Below, piece by piece: positions 56,210 to 64,000 of a DNA stretch of 64,000 nt (positions within the stretch are counted from its first letter, which is position 1; every line of letters begins with the position of its first letter). The DNA is from Moraxella sp. ZY210820 (GTDB lineage: Bacteria > Pseudomonadota > Gammaproteobacteria > Pseudomonadales > Moraxellaceae). Where the stretch lies: the NCBI RefSeq assembly GCF_030674635.1, contig NZ_CP089978.1, forward strand, positions 1,426,001-1,490,000. Reading direction: 5' to 3'. The notes under the pieces were generated by a model, which did no database searches, was not told the DNA's origin, and saw only the letters and a program-made list of their open reading frames with translations. The position numbers and the translations under genes are program-made.

Positions 56210-58408
56210 TTATTCAAACGGATGCTGAATTTTCCAAGCACGATGGATTTTTTGATTACGCTTAAAATCTGGGTCGATGGTTTGTTCGGTAATTTCCTGA
56301 ATATCATACCATTGGGCTAAACTTTCATCTAACACAAAACCTCGATAATTATTTGAAAAATAGAGTACTCCATCAACAGTTAAGCGATTCATTGCCCGTT
56401 TAATCAATGATACATGGTCTCGCTGTACATCAAATGTCCCATAAAATTTCTTAGAATTGGAAAATGTTGGCGGATCAATAAAAATTAAATCATACTGCTC
56501 TGTACCTTGCTTAAGCCATTCAAAACAATCACTCGTATAAAAAATATGCTGTTCATCAGCATGTTCCACAGTCAAACCATTAAGGACAAAATTTTCTTTA
56601 GACCAATTAATATAAGTATTCGATAAATCAACACTTGTCGTACTTAATGCACCACCTAAAGCCGCGTGTAAACTTGCAGTTGATGTATAACTATACAAGT
56701 TTAAAAAATGTTTACCTTTCGCTTCTTGAGCAATACGCAAACGAATAGCACGATGGTCTAAAAATAATCCTGTATCCAAATAATCGGTTAAATTCACCAA
56801 AATTTTGGCTTGCCCTTCCTGCACCACAAAACGTTTCGATGCTGTACTTTGTTTCTCGTATTGATTTTTACCTGTTTGTTTAGCACGCGTTTTAATAAAT
56901 ACCGCATCACGGCTTAAACCTATTACTTGACGAATCACCGCTAATGCCAAATTAAAACGTTTTTTCGCCTTTTCAGGGTCAATTTTTTTTGGTGGTGCAT
57001 ATTCTTGCACATGTAATTTATCGCCATATAAATCAATCGCCAAATTAAAATCGGGTAAATCCGCATCATATAAACGTAAACAATAGATATTATTTTGCAC
57101 TGCCCATTTTTTTAAATTTTGCATATTTTTAATTAAACGATTGGCAAAATCTTGTGCTTCTGGAAAATCAATTTTTTCTGCATTCCATGTTTTTAAAAAT
57201 GGCTGTTTATTTTCAATAACTTTAATTTGCCCAAAACGCACATAAATTGGTAATTTACCATTCATTAAGCGTAAAGTTGCAGTGTCTTGTAAGGCTAATA
57301 CATCAGCATTTTCCACTTGAGATGCAATAATTGCGGTATAGTGTCGTGGAAAATATTTTTGTAATTGTGCAGATAAACCTAAATATAAACTACGATTTGA
57401 TGCTTTATCGCCCAAACGCTCACCATAGGGTGGATTTGTAACCACAAAGGCAACATCATCAACTTTTAAATGAAAATCGTCCCAATCAGCTAAAGTACGT
57501 TCTTCAATACGAATATGCTCTAATAATTTTTCAAAACCACTGGCGATAATATTTTGTCGTGTTGCTTTTACAGCGTCCCAATCCGCATCGTAAGCATAAA
57601 AACGTGGTAAAGGTTGTTGTAATGCTTGTTCATGACGCTCAACTGCTTCAGCTTTTAATTTTAACCATAATTCACGGTCATGTCCGTGCCAACCATTAAA
57701 ACCAAAACGACGAACTAATCCCGGTGCTCTATCAGTTAAAATCATTAAGGCTTCAATAATAAACGTGCCTGAACCACACATCGGGTCTAAAAATACAGTT
57801 GGTTTACGTTGTTTCAGTTGAGCTTTTTGCAAAATCGCAGCCGCTAAATTTTCTTTAATGGGTGCATCGGTCATCACACGGCGGTAACCACGTTTATGTA
57901 GGCTATCGCCAGATAAATCTAAACAATAATGATGAGCTGTTTTTGTTGCCAATACATATAAAGTAATTTCAGGCTGTTTTAAATCAATACTCGGTCGGCG
58001 ACCCACACTTTCCATAAAACTATCGACCACACCATCTTTTACACGTAAAGTCGCAAATTGGCTATTGGCTTTGACATCTTTATCTAAATGTAAACGTACT
58101 GCAAAAGTGCTTTGTGGTGCAAAAATTAATGACCAATCAAAATTGACTGCACCTTCGTATAATTCTTCAGCAATATCTCGGGTATCATGACTAAATTCAA
58201 TGTGATGTTGTACAATTGGTAATAACACACGAGAGGCTAATCTTGACCATAAACACACACGATATGCCACTTCCAGCGTACCCTGTACCACGATTCGCCC
58301 TGCTTTTTGCTCAATAATGGTTATGTCCATCTCTTGCAATTCTTGTTGTAATAATTGTTCTAAACCATCAGCACAGGTAATCCAAAAGGTTTGTAAAGGT
58401 GCGTTCAT
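56210..58408 (-). CDS. rlmL: Bifunctional 23S rRNA methyltransferase RlmKL
   Basis: A 732-aa fusion that makes m2G2445 (RlmL, N-terminal half) and m7G2069 (RlmK, C-terminal half). The N-terminal THUMP domain (about 60-165) leads to the first methyltransferase with FLDPMCGSGTFIIEAL and the catalytic FVVTNPPYGERLG. The second has LFLDHRAIRLRIAQ, NLYSYTSTASLHAALGG and DLIFIDPPTFSNSKKF. Length and layout match the enteric protein. It is monocistronic with a terminator. Confidence 0.97.
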   Translation of the reverse strand: MNAPLQTFWITCADGLEQLLQQELQEMDITIIEQKAGRIVVQGTLEVAYRVCLWSRLASRVLLPIVQHHIEFSHDTRDIAEELYEGAVNFDWSLIFAPQSTFAVRLHLDKDVKANSQFATLRVKDGVVDSFMESVGRRPSIDLKQPEITLYVLATKTAHHYCLDLSGDSLHKRGYRRVMTDAPIKENLAAAILQKAQLKQRKPTVFLDPMCGSGTFIIEALMILTDRAPGLVRRFGFNGWHGHDRELWLKLKAEAVERHEQALQQPLPRFYAYDADWDAVKATRQNIIASGFEKLLEHIRIEERTLADWDDFHLKVDDVAFVVTNPPYGERLGDKASNRSLYLGLSAQLQKYFPRHYTAIIASQVENADVLALQDTATLRLMNGKLPIYVRFGQIKVIENKQPFLKTWNAEKIDFPEAQDFANRLIKNMQNLKKWAVQNNIYCLRLYDADLPDFNLAIDLYGDKLHVQEYAPPKKIDPEKAKKRFNLALAVIRQVIGLSRDAVFIKTRAKQTGKNQYEKQSTASKRFVVQEGQAKILVNLTDYLDTGLFLDHRAIRLRIAQEAKGKHFLNLYSYTSTASLHAALGGALSTTSVDLSNTYINWSKENFVLNGLTVEHADEQHIFYTSDCFEWLKQGTEQYDLIFIDPPTFSNSKKFYGTFDVQRDHVSLIKRAMNRLTVDGVLYFSNNYRGFVLDESLAQWYDIQEITEQTIDPDFKRNQKIHRAWKIQHPFE

Positions 58409-58606
58409 CGTCTATCACTCATCAAAAATAAAAGCATATTTTACCCGATATTGATGGGGAGATGGGAAAAATTTGTCATGATATTTGTTGTACAATCATC
58501 TTGAATAATTGATATAGATGAATTAGACTGTTTCAATACGTGTAATTTTAGAACAAGTGATGAATAAGGAGTCTGTCTTTATTCAAAATAAAATGAGCGT
58601 ATTGCA

Positions 58607-59074
58607 ATGAGTTTTGATGAAATTAAACAGTTAATTTACCAATATTGCCAAGAAAATGGTTCAGATGATGTGCCATTTTATGTGAATGATTTAATTGAAG
58701 AAAATGAAATCATTAAAAAATTAACTTATCCAAGATTTATGGATTTGACGATTGATTTTTTTGAGAAAAAATTTCAAAAATTAAAATTATCAAATATTGA
58801 TAATTTGTTGGAAGATTTAAAAGTTTCAAGAGATTTTTTGTCTAAGAAAATTTCTATTCAACAATTAGAAAATCGCTGTGTTATTGCGTGGAAACAACAC
58901 GATAAATTAAAGCATATTGAACAGCACTCCCAACGCTTAACCATTACTTTGCTTTATCCATCCGTTTTAAATAATAAACCCGACCCAACCGACCAAATGA
59001 CGCCAATAGAATTTATTTTAGATTATTTAAGTTTAATTGATGATGAACTTCCAATTTTATATTATTGGAAATAA
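58607..59074 (+). CDS. Unknown soluble protein
   Basis: A 155-aa protein, not recognised, without signal peptide or membrane segment. It is acidic at the N-terminus (ENGSDDVPFYVNDLIEENE) and helical, with a lysine-rich middle and a short C-terminal segment (LDYLSLIDDELPILYYWK). It stands alone, convergent with the 59102 gene. Codon use is as AT-rich as its surroundings. It may belong to the accessory stretch between rlmKL and the EamA exporter; no function can be given. Confidence 0.65.
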   Translation: MSFDEIKQLIYQYCQENGSDDVPFYVNDLIEENEIIKKLTYPRFMDLTIDFFEKKFQKLKLSNIDNLLEDLKVSRDFLSKKISIQQLENRCVIAWKQHDKLKHIEQHSQRLTITLLYPSVLNNKPDPTDQMTPIEFILDYLSLIDDELPILYYWK

Positions 59075-59101
59075 TATAAAAATTTAAATGGTGTGTAATA
59101 G

Positions 59102-59635
59102 TCAGCGTAATTCAACTTTGTTATTATTGAACATCATATTACCCAATAAATAAAATTGACTACACGAACCTAGATTAACAGTTGTATCTAAAAGGATTTT
59201 ACCTGCTCCATCTTTAATTTGTAATACGGTTTGTACATTGTCTGCTTGTAACACATACACAAAGGCTTGTTTTTCATCTTTAGAACGATTTTCCATACGT
59301 CTAATAATAGTACGACAACTCATATCTTCATGAAATGCAAATGAAGTTTTAGAGAGTATTTGTTGATTATTATCTAATATTTGTTGTTGATATGATGTCA
59401 ATTTTGTCTGTATTACCACTTTATATTGTGGATAATTCAAACTGTTTGAAACCACAGCGTTTGGTAAATTCTTTTGTAACTCTGTAACATCGGGCTTTAA
59501 AATATCCGATACTTTTAATTCATGACGAATTTTGTCGCGTAATTCTGCTTGTTGTTTTTTAGCTTGCTTAATTTGATAATAGTCATAACCAAAATACCCA
59601 GCCACTAAAACCAATAAAATAATGATAATTTTCAT
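59102..59635 (-). CDS. Unknown membrane-anchored protein
   Basis: A 177-aa protein with an N-terminal membrane segment (MKIIIILLVLVAGYFGYDYY) and a polar C-terminal domain that should face the periplasm. The domain has an early basic/acidic helix (KQQAELRDKIRHELK), then probable beta strands (YPQYKVVIQTKL, FVYVLQADNV) and two cysteines (DMSCRTII and LGSCSQF). No family was recognised. It is followed, upstream on the same strand, by the frame-broken membrane protein gene at 59694-60060, 58 bp away. Confidence 0.65.
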   Translation of the reverse strand: MKIIIILLVLVAGYFGYDYYQIKQAKKQQAELRDKIRHELKVSDILKPDVTELQKNLPNAVVSNSLNYPQYKVVIQTKLTSYQQQILDNNQQILSKTSFAFHEDMSCRTIIRRMENRSKDEKQAFVYVLQADNVQTVLQIKDGAGKILLDTTVNLGSCSQFYLLGNMMFNNNKVELR

Positions 59636-59693
59636 AAAATATATAAATGTGAATTTTAAATCACACTATTCTAACATCATTTTTAAGTGAGTT

Positions 59694-60060
59694 TCAAGAA
59701 AATATCATCGTTGATAATTGCTTAAAAATCCAAGAAAAACCGAACAATCCAATCATTATCCCCATGATGATAATAAAAATATTGAGTAGAATAAATCGTG
59801 TTGTTTTAGCTGGTACAGTTTCATTCCACTTGATAGAAAATGGCTCAGGATTTTGTTTTTGATAATGTCTTATGAGTTTTAATTCACAGTAAAACACGAG
59901 TGCAACTGTAAAAAATATCGGTAAAAAACTCTACTATAAAGTCTTTTGAAATATCACGAAATGGTGTTACACTATTCAAATTTGGTTGAATAAAAAGCAT
60001 ATAAAGCATGAATATTAACAATACACCATTTAATATATCGTTAAATAGTTTTTTCATCAT
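59694..60060 (-). pseudogene. Frame-broken three-segment membrane protein
   Basis: Reading from the ATG at 60060 gives MMKKLFNDILNGVLLIFMLY and so on for 58 residues to a TGA at 59884-59886. A second frame starting by GTG at 59897 continues 67 residues to 59694 (VFYCELKLIRHYQKQNPE...). Joining the two frames at one of two T6 runs (plus-strand A runs at 59923-59928 and 59910-59915) restores a continuous protein of about 120 aa with three membrane segments, including a hydrophobic FFTVALVFY stretch across the junction. One extra T explains the break. It could be a true mutation, a phase-variable switch or a sequencing error. No family recognised. Confidence 0.6.
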
Positions 60061-60200
60061 ATGACTTTTAGTTTACCAACCGTATATTTTTATATCCTAC
60101 CATACATAACATCAATACGTAAAGTCATTAGACTTTTTTATCGCTATCAATTCTGTTATGATAGGACTTTCATTCTATGCTTTAGCACAAAGGAATGTCG

Positions 60201-61091
60201 ATGAAACAGCAAAATTTTATGCTCAATACCCTACCCTTTTTAATTTTACCGCCATTATTTTGGGCAGGAAATTTTGTAGTTGGCAAAGCTATTCATGCTG
60301 ATATTCCGCCTTTTTCATTGGCATTTTTACGTTGGGTGATTGCTTTTTTAGTGATTTTACCTTTTGCATGGAAATTCATTCAACGTGATCAATCCTTATA
60401 TCAACAACATTATGGACGTATACTCGCTACAGCAATTATCGGTGTTACCTGTTTTAATAGTTTAATTTATAAAGGCTTACACGATACCACAACCACCAAT
60501 GCTCTATTATTAAATTCATGTATTCCAATTTTAATTATTTTATTTGGACGATTATTTTACGCCCAAAAATTACAAATTTTACAAATTGTCGGTTTAATCG
60601 TATCTTTATTTGGCGTATTCAATATTATCTTGCAAGGTGATTTACAACGTTTATTCACCTTATCCTTTAATTCTGGCGATTTATGGGTATTTTTAGCAAT
60701 AGTCTGTTGGGCATTTTATACCATTTGGACCAAATCAATACCAACAGACATCAACAAAATTGGTTTAACAGCAATTCAAATGTTGGTTGCAATTATCGCC
60801 TTATTCCCTTTATTCTTATGGGAATATTTTTCACAACAAACCATGATTTTTAATACTCAATCAATATTAGGTCTTGCCTATGTCGGTATTTTTCCATCAG
60901 TGATTGCCTATGTACTCTATACGCTCGCCATTGAAAAAGTTGGAGCAGTAAAAGCAGGATTATCTATTCATTTAATTCCTGTATTTGGCGTATTATTATC
61001 CATCAGTTTATTAGGCGAAACGTTTCAATTTTATCATGCAATGGGTATTGCATTAATTGCTTTGGGTTTAATATTATGCCATCGCAAATAA
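60201..61091 (+). CDS. EamA/DMT family transporter
   Basis: A 296-aa inner-membrane protein of the drug/metabolite transporter superfamily with two EamA repeats and about ten membrane segments (for example LPFLILPPLFWAGNFVVGKA, WVIAFLVILPFAW, LWVFLAIVCWAFYTIWTK, LGLAYVGIFPSVIAYVLYTL). Such proteins often export amino acids or other metabolites; the substrate is unknown. The ATG at 60201 has AAAGGA six bases upstream; an ATG at 60195 touches the Shine-Dalgarno and is less likely. It is single, with a hairpin overlapping its stop. Confidence 0.85.
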   Translation: MKQQNFMLNTLPFLILPPLFWAGNFVVGKAIHADIPPFSLAFLRWVIAFLVILPFAWKFIQRDQSLYQQHYGRILATAIIGVTCFNSLIYKGLHDTTTTNALLLNSCIPILIILFGRLFYAQKLQILQIVGLIVSLFGVFNIILQGDLQRLFTLSFNSGDLWVFLAIVCWAFYTIWTKSIPTDINKIGLTAIQMLVAIIALFPLFLWEYFSQQTMIFNTQSILGLAYVGIFPSVIAYVLYTLAIEKVGAVKAGLSIHLIPVFGVLLSISLLGETFQFYHAMGIALIALGLILCHRK

Positions 61092-61118
61092 AAACGGCTT
61101 TAGTTATCATAAAGCCAT
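61088..61118. terminator. Bidirectional terminator
   Basis: GGCTTTA (61096-61102) pairs with TAAAGCC (61110-61116). On the minus strand GTTTTTATTT follows the stem, which suits the 43-aa ORF ending at 61126; on the plus strand ATTTTAT follows, which suits the exporter gene. Confidence 0.8.
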
Positions 61119-61125
61119 TTTATCA

Positions 61126-61257
61126 TCATGTATTATCACGCTCTAAGATTGAACGCATAAGCAATTGTAATACCTGATGTTTTCTTGATTTAAAAGATTT
61201 TGAACTCATATTTGATTTTGCTTGACTATCGTGTTTACTTTTAACATTTGCATTCAT
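61126..61257 (-). CDS. Possible 43-aa basic small protein
   Basis: A short reading frame from the ATG at 61257 to a TGA at 61126 reads MNANVKSKHDSQAKSNMSSK and continues SFKSRKHQVLQLLMRSILERDNT. It is rich in K, S and R, with one amphipathic helix near the end. AGGGT lies six bases before this ATG, an ATTATA-complement (TATAAT on the minus strand) lies at 61311-61316, and a T-tailed hairpin starts 8 bp after the stop. These signals together suggest a real small gene; the first ATG at 61263 is an alternative start. No family recognised. Confidence 0.45.
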   Translation of the reverse strand: MNANVKSKHDSQAKSNMSSKSFKSRKHQVLQLLMRSILERDNT

Positions 61258-61406
61258 GAGCATACCCTATATAGCTAGCGACTGCTGACCAATTTCAGTA
61301 ATTCCATAAAATTATAATGTCTTTTTTATCAATAGTAAAATTCGATTTATTTATCAATATTATCGATATTACATATTATTCCATTAGCAACCTAATGAAA
61401 ATTTAT

Positions 61407-61904
61407 CTATCTCGATAAATAATCTAAACTTGCATAGAATAAAGTCAAAGCAATCATGATATACAAGAAAATTTGTCCTGTTGTTATCTCTGTTTGCTTA
61501 TTGTTCTGTCTTGGTAATTTTTGACCATAGTCCAATCTTGCATTATACAAACTATCATAGGATGTGATATGATTGATAAATTGCTTATTCAGATGAACAT
61601 ATTGATTTATAAAATAACGATTGAATTTAATTTGATAACAACCATAATTTATATCTTGCTTATTCATCAACAGTAATATCGATGATTTAAAATGATATAT
61701 GGTATTCTCAAGATTTATATTTACAAAGCAATGATAATCTCTCACATATTCTTGTTTTACCGTCATTTGGATATGATGTTGCTCTATCAAATCATTAGCA
61801 TACTTTGTATCATACAGAATAAGGCGATTATTCCCTTTGCCATACACTTTGTACGTTAAGTCATCTGTAATAATAATATCAGAATGTTCAAATAAATTAT
61901 CCAT
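61407..61904 (-). CDS. Unknown protein with C-terminal membrane anchor
   Basis: A 165-aa protein, not recognised. It is polar and rich in N, Y, D and H for about 140 residues (HCFVNINLENTIYHFKSSIL) and ends with one membrane segment (TGQIFLYIMIALTLFYASL) and a short basic tail, so it is tail-anchored with the main part probably in the cytoplasm. It overlaps the end of rsmI by 8 bp and is translated in the same message, but is not part of the usual rsmI neighbourhood. Confidence 0.7.
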   Translation of the reverse strand: MDNLFEHSDIIITDDLTYKVYGKGNNRLILYDTKYANDLIEQHHIQMTVKQEYVRDYHCFVNINLENTIYHFKSSILLLMNKQDINYGCYQIKFNRYFINQYVHLNKQFINHITSYDSLYNARLDYGQKLPRQNNKQTEITTGQIFLYIMIALTLFYASLDYLSR

Positions 61905-62733
61905 TTTCCAACTCTAAAGCTCGTTGATAAGCCACTTTCTTTTTCACACCTAAAATATCACTGGCTAATTGTGAAGCAACTTTTACCGATACATCTTGTA
62001 ATAAACGCTGTAATAATTTATCTAATTCGGCATTTTCTACTTCGGTTTGGGCTTCCGCTCCATCAATGATTAATACAATTTCGCCCTTTTGTTGATTGCT
62101 ATCATTTTTAACAAATGCTAATAACTCGCCTAAAGGTAATTGTTTAATAGTTTCAAAAGTTTTAGTGATTTCTCGAGCAAAACCTGCTAAGCGTTGCTGA
62201 CCAAAAATGTCTACCATATCAGTTAAACAATCCACAATACGGTGCGGAGCCTCATAAAAAATCAACGTTTGTGTTTCTCGTTTTAATTCGACCAACTGCT
62301 TTTGACGTTGAGATGATTTAGCTGGTAAAAAACCTTGAAAGCTAAATTTATCACTTGGTAAACCCACTGCACTCAGCCCTGCAATCGCAGCACAAGCTCC
62401 TGCAATTGGAATAACTCGGATACCCTGCTGTTGGGCGGAACGCACCAATTTAAATCCAGGATCACTAATCAATGGCGTTCCTGCATCGCTAATTAATGCA
62501 ATATCATCGCCTGCTAATAATTTATCAATCAATTGTTGCGTTTTTTGACTTTCATTATGGTCATGGCACGCAGTCAAAGGTGTATCTATTTGATAATGCT
62601 TTAATAAAGGCAATGATTGACGTGTATCTTCCGCAGCAATCAAGTTTACCGATTTTAATACTTGTACCGCACGAAATGTCATATCATCTAAATTACCAAT
62701 CGGTGTTGCCACTACAAATAATTGACCAGCCAT
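61897..62733 (-). CDS. rsmI: 16S rRNA 2'-O-ribose C1402 methyltransferase RsmI
   Basis: RsmI methylates the ribose of C1402 in the decoding centre of 16S rRNA. The 278-aa protein has the tetrapyrrole methylase fold: LFVVATPIGNLDDMTFRA at the N-terminus, AAEDTRQSLPLLKHY, ALISDAGTPLISDPGFKLVR, and FYEAPHRIVDCL. The frame begins with a TTG at 62745; the ATG at 62733, with GAG about eight bases upstream, fits the family start (MAGQLFVVATPIGN). It is divergent from yraN, a widely conserved pairing. Confidence 0.95.
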   Translation of the reverse strand: MAGQLFVVATPIGNLDDMTFRAVQVLKSVNLIAAEDTRQSLPLLKHYQIDTPLTACHDHNESQKTQQLIDKLLAGDDIALISDAGTPLISDPGFKLVRSAQQQGIRVIPIAGACAAIAGLSAVGLPSDKFSFQGFLPAKSSQRQKQLVELKRETQTLIFYEAPHRIVDCLTDMVDIFGQQRLAGFAREITKTFETIKQLPLGELLAFVKNDSNQQKGEIVLIIDGAEAQTEVENAELDKLLQRLLQDVSVKVASQLASDILGVKKKVAYQRALELENG

Positions 62734-62827
62734 TAATTTACTCAAAAAATTTTAAAAATTATCCCTTATTATAAAGAAATTTGTTACACTAATCAGCATA
62801 AGTTTGGTAATTATATTCAATTTCATC

Positions 62828-63250
62828 ATGGATACTATCCGTACACCACAACAGCAACTTGGCGATTGGGCTGAACAATGTGCGACTTATCATGCACAGC
62901 AACAAGGTTTTCATCTTATCACGCAAAACTATCACTGTCGTGGTGGCGAATTAGATTTAGTATTAGTCAAAAATCAATTATTGGTTTTCATGGAAGTAAA
63001 AGCACGCTCCAATCAACATTATGGACTTGCTAGTGAAATGCTAACCGCCAGTAAACAAAAAAAGATGATGAAAGCTATTCAGCATTTTTTACAACATTAT
63101 CCTGAATATGCAAATTATGATTATCGTTTTGATTTATTTGCGATTCAATTTCAATACTCAACACAAAATACCATAAATTTATTGCAACAGCATCGTCCTA
63201 TCCCTTATCATTATGAGTGGATAGAGCATGCGTTCTTATGGCAGGATTAA
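62828..63250 (+). CDS. yraN: YraN family (UPF0102) protein
   Basis: A 140-aa protein of the UPF0102 family with an endonuclease-like (Holliday junction resolvase-related) fold: QLGDWAEQCATYHAQQQGFH, NYHCRGGELDLVLV and VFMEVKARSNQHYGLASEML. The E-D/E-x-K motif elements (GELD, MEVKAR) are kept. Cellular role is not firmly known. The frame extends to a TTG at 62804; the ATG at 62828 matches the family start although no good Shine-Dalgarno is seen. The next gene begins 9 bp after its stop. Confidence 0.9.
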   Translation: MDTIRTPQQQLGDWAEQCATYHAQQQGFHLITQNYHCRGGELDLVLVKNQLLVFMEVKARSNQHYGLASEMLTASKQKKMMKAIQHFLQHYPEYANYDYRFDLFAIQFQYSTQNTINLLQQHRPIPYHYEWIEHAFLWQD

Positions 63251-63258
63251 GGTCAATT

Positions 63259-63693
63259 ATGGAAATTTGGATTTTTGCAATTATTATTGTCATTGTTTTA
63301 GTTGGTATTTATTTTATAGTCAATGTGAATAAGGCTAAAACACCACCCTTTTCACGTAAAGCTCTTTTAAATGAAGAACAAAAACAGCTATTTATTTTAT
63401 TAAAATATCATTTACCGCAACATACGATTTTTACGCAAATTCCGTTAAGTAATATTATCACAGCACGAGAAAGTAAAATCAATAATTTATTGATGACACA
63501 AATTGTTGATTTTGTGATTTTTGATTTAAATTTTAATGTGATTGCATTAATTCAACTCAATCCGCAAACTCATGCAGAACAAGAAAAAATTAATGTTGCA
63601 TTACAAGGTGTGGGGTATCATTTTATCCACTATGAACAAGTGCCGACTGTACAACGCTTACAGCAAGATTTTGCCCATTTTCGTGGTCAATAA
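63259..63693 (+). CDS. DUF2726 domain protein, membrane-anchored
   Basis: A 144-aa protein with an N-terminal membrane segment (WIFAIIIVIVLVGIYFIV) and a DUF2726-like domain (KALLNEEQKQLFILLKYHLP, QIVDFVIFDLNFNVIALIQL, HFIHYEQVPTVQRLQQDF), related to nuclease-like PD-(D/E)xK folds but without a clear catalytic set. The frame extends into yraN; the ATG at 63259 has AAGG seven bases upstream and starts the membrane segment. It follows yraN closely and is probably co-transcribed. Function unknown. Confidence 0.8.
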   Translation: MEIWIFAIIIVIVLVGIYFIVNVNKAKTPPFSRKALLNEEQKQLFILLKYHLPQHTIFTQIPLSNIITARESKINNLLMTQIVDFVIFDLNFNVIALIQLNPQTHAEQEKINVALQGVGYHFIHYEQVPTVQRLQQDFAHFRGQ

Positions 63694-63701
63694 TAAATGT
63701 A

Positions 63702-63721
63702 GAGTGAATCATTATTCACTC
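63702..63721. terminator. Hairpin between convergent genes
   Basis: GAGTGAAT pairs with ATTCACTC over a four-base loop. The surrounding sequence (AATGTAGAGTG before, CTCCTA after) resembles hairpins elsewhere in the window, so it may be a repeat that also terminates transcription. No T run is present. Confidence 0.5.
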
Positions 63722-63758
63722 CTATAAGTCCATGTAACTAATATAATTAATAAGTTAC

Positions 63759-64000
63759 CTAGTCTAAAGATGATTGTTGTTGCTCTAATTTCTTCAATTT
63801 TAAGTCAAAAAGAAAAGGAGCAAATGGTAATAATGATGCCACTAAGCCCATGACAAACATAGCTAATGACCATTTCATTTTTTGACAAACGACTAATAAT
63901 ACCACAATGAATACAATAAATAAGATACCATGCGACATACCTGCGAATTTCATCAATACAGGATTGTCATATAAATATTTTAATGGCATCGCAATACCTA
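63759..64000 (-). CDS. DUF3817 integral membrane protein, 5' end cut off
   Basis: The frame stays open to the right edge (GIA before the ATG at 63989), so the start is outside the window. The visible part reads MPLKYLYDNPVLMKFAGMSH and continues with hydrophobic segments (GILFIVFIVVLLVV, WSLAMFVMGLVASLLPFAPFLFD) and a charged tail. This matches the DUF3817 family (YdzA-like) of short three-segment membrane proteins, whose conserved core begins with the IAMPLKY segment. Function is unknown. Confidence 0.8.
   Translation of the reverse strand, partial: GIAMPLKYLYDNPVLMKFAGMSHGILFIVFIVVLLVVCQKMKWSLAMFVMGLVASLLPFAPFLFDLKLKKLEQQQSSLD

Overview
The window is a gene-dense, AT-rich stretch of bacterial chromosome, in the mid-30s percent GC by eye. 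Gene content and protein style (RecA with an acidic C-terminus, a 7Fe ferredoxin FdxA, an orphan ruvC, lolC-lolD-comEC in a row, a FadL-like porin, the DUF6776 protein) point to a gammaproteobacterium of the Moraxellaceae (Acinetobacter/Moraxella group). That placement is an inference from remembered families, not from a database search. I see no insertion sequence, prophage, integron, CRISPR array or rRNA operon; the only RNA gene found is one tRNA-Thr(TGT).

Layout. 1-11 kb: a cut-off unknown gene behind a double palindrome, then uvrC, yggT, two Nudix hydrolases, prfA, sohB, a TusB-like gene and mfd. 11-23 kb: dctA, tRNA-Thr, a LysE-type exporter, rnhB, nagZ, fpr, rimI, a GGDEF/EAL protein with a 9-bp tandem repeat in its promoter region, thrS-infC (infC starts at ATT), a lipoprotein and trhO. 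23-31 kb: ftsH, rlmE, a 5-formyl-THF cyclo-ligase gene, sbcD, ruvC, fxsA, recA and recX. 31-46 kb: comEC, lolD, lolC, sppA, two unknown envelope proteins, a CutA/NIF3-like protein, rluE, fdxA, ydcF, ynfA, clpA, clpS, a DUF6776 protein and argC. 47-54 kb: the FadL-like porin, a small periplasmic protein, dnaB, alr, cysQ, yrfG and hslR. 54-64 kb: an antitoxin-like gene, a secreted unknown, carA, rlmKL, several unknown small or membrane proteins (one frame-broken, one of only 43 codons), an EamA exporter, rsmI, yraN, a DUF2726 protein and a DUF3817 protein cut off by the right edge.

The functions fall into coherent sets. DNA repair and recombination: UvrC, Mfd, RecA, RecX, RuvC, SbcD and RNase HII. 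Natural transformation: ComEC. Envelope biogenesis and quality control: LolC/LolD, SppA, SohB, FtsH and NagZ. Translation: ThrRS, IF3, RF1, RlmE, RlmKL, RsmI, RluE, TrhO and RimI. Regulated proteolysis: ClpS/ClpA. Several genes stand apart from partners they commonly sit beside elsewhere (carA without carB, sbcD without sbcC, ruvC without ruvAB, infC without rpmI-rplT), which suggests much local rearrangement.

I did not find a clear undescribed multi-gene system. The most interesting local signals are: a patch of about 53% GC inside carA that looks like imported homologous DNA; the 9-bp repeat carrying a TATAAT in every unit upstream of the GGDEF/EAL gene; a thrS leader hairpin whose loop shows UGU in the anticodon position; a 43-aa ORF with its own Shine-Dalgarno and terminator; a three-segment membrane protein gene broken at a T6 run; and the paired 24-bp palindromes at the left edge. 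Many annotated starts here were moved downstream from longer open frames that begin at unlikely TTG or GTG codons.
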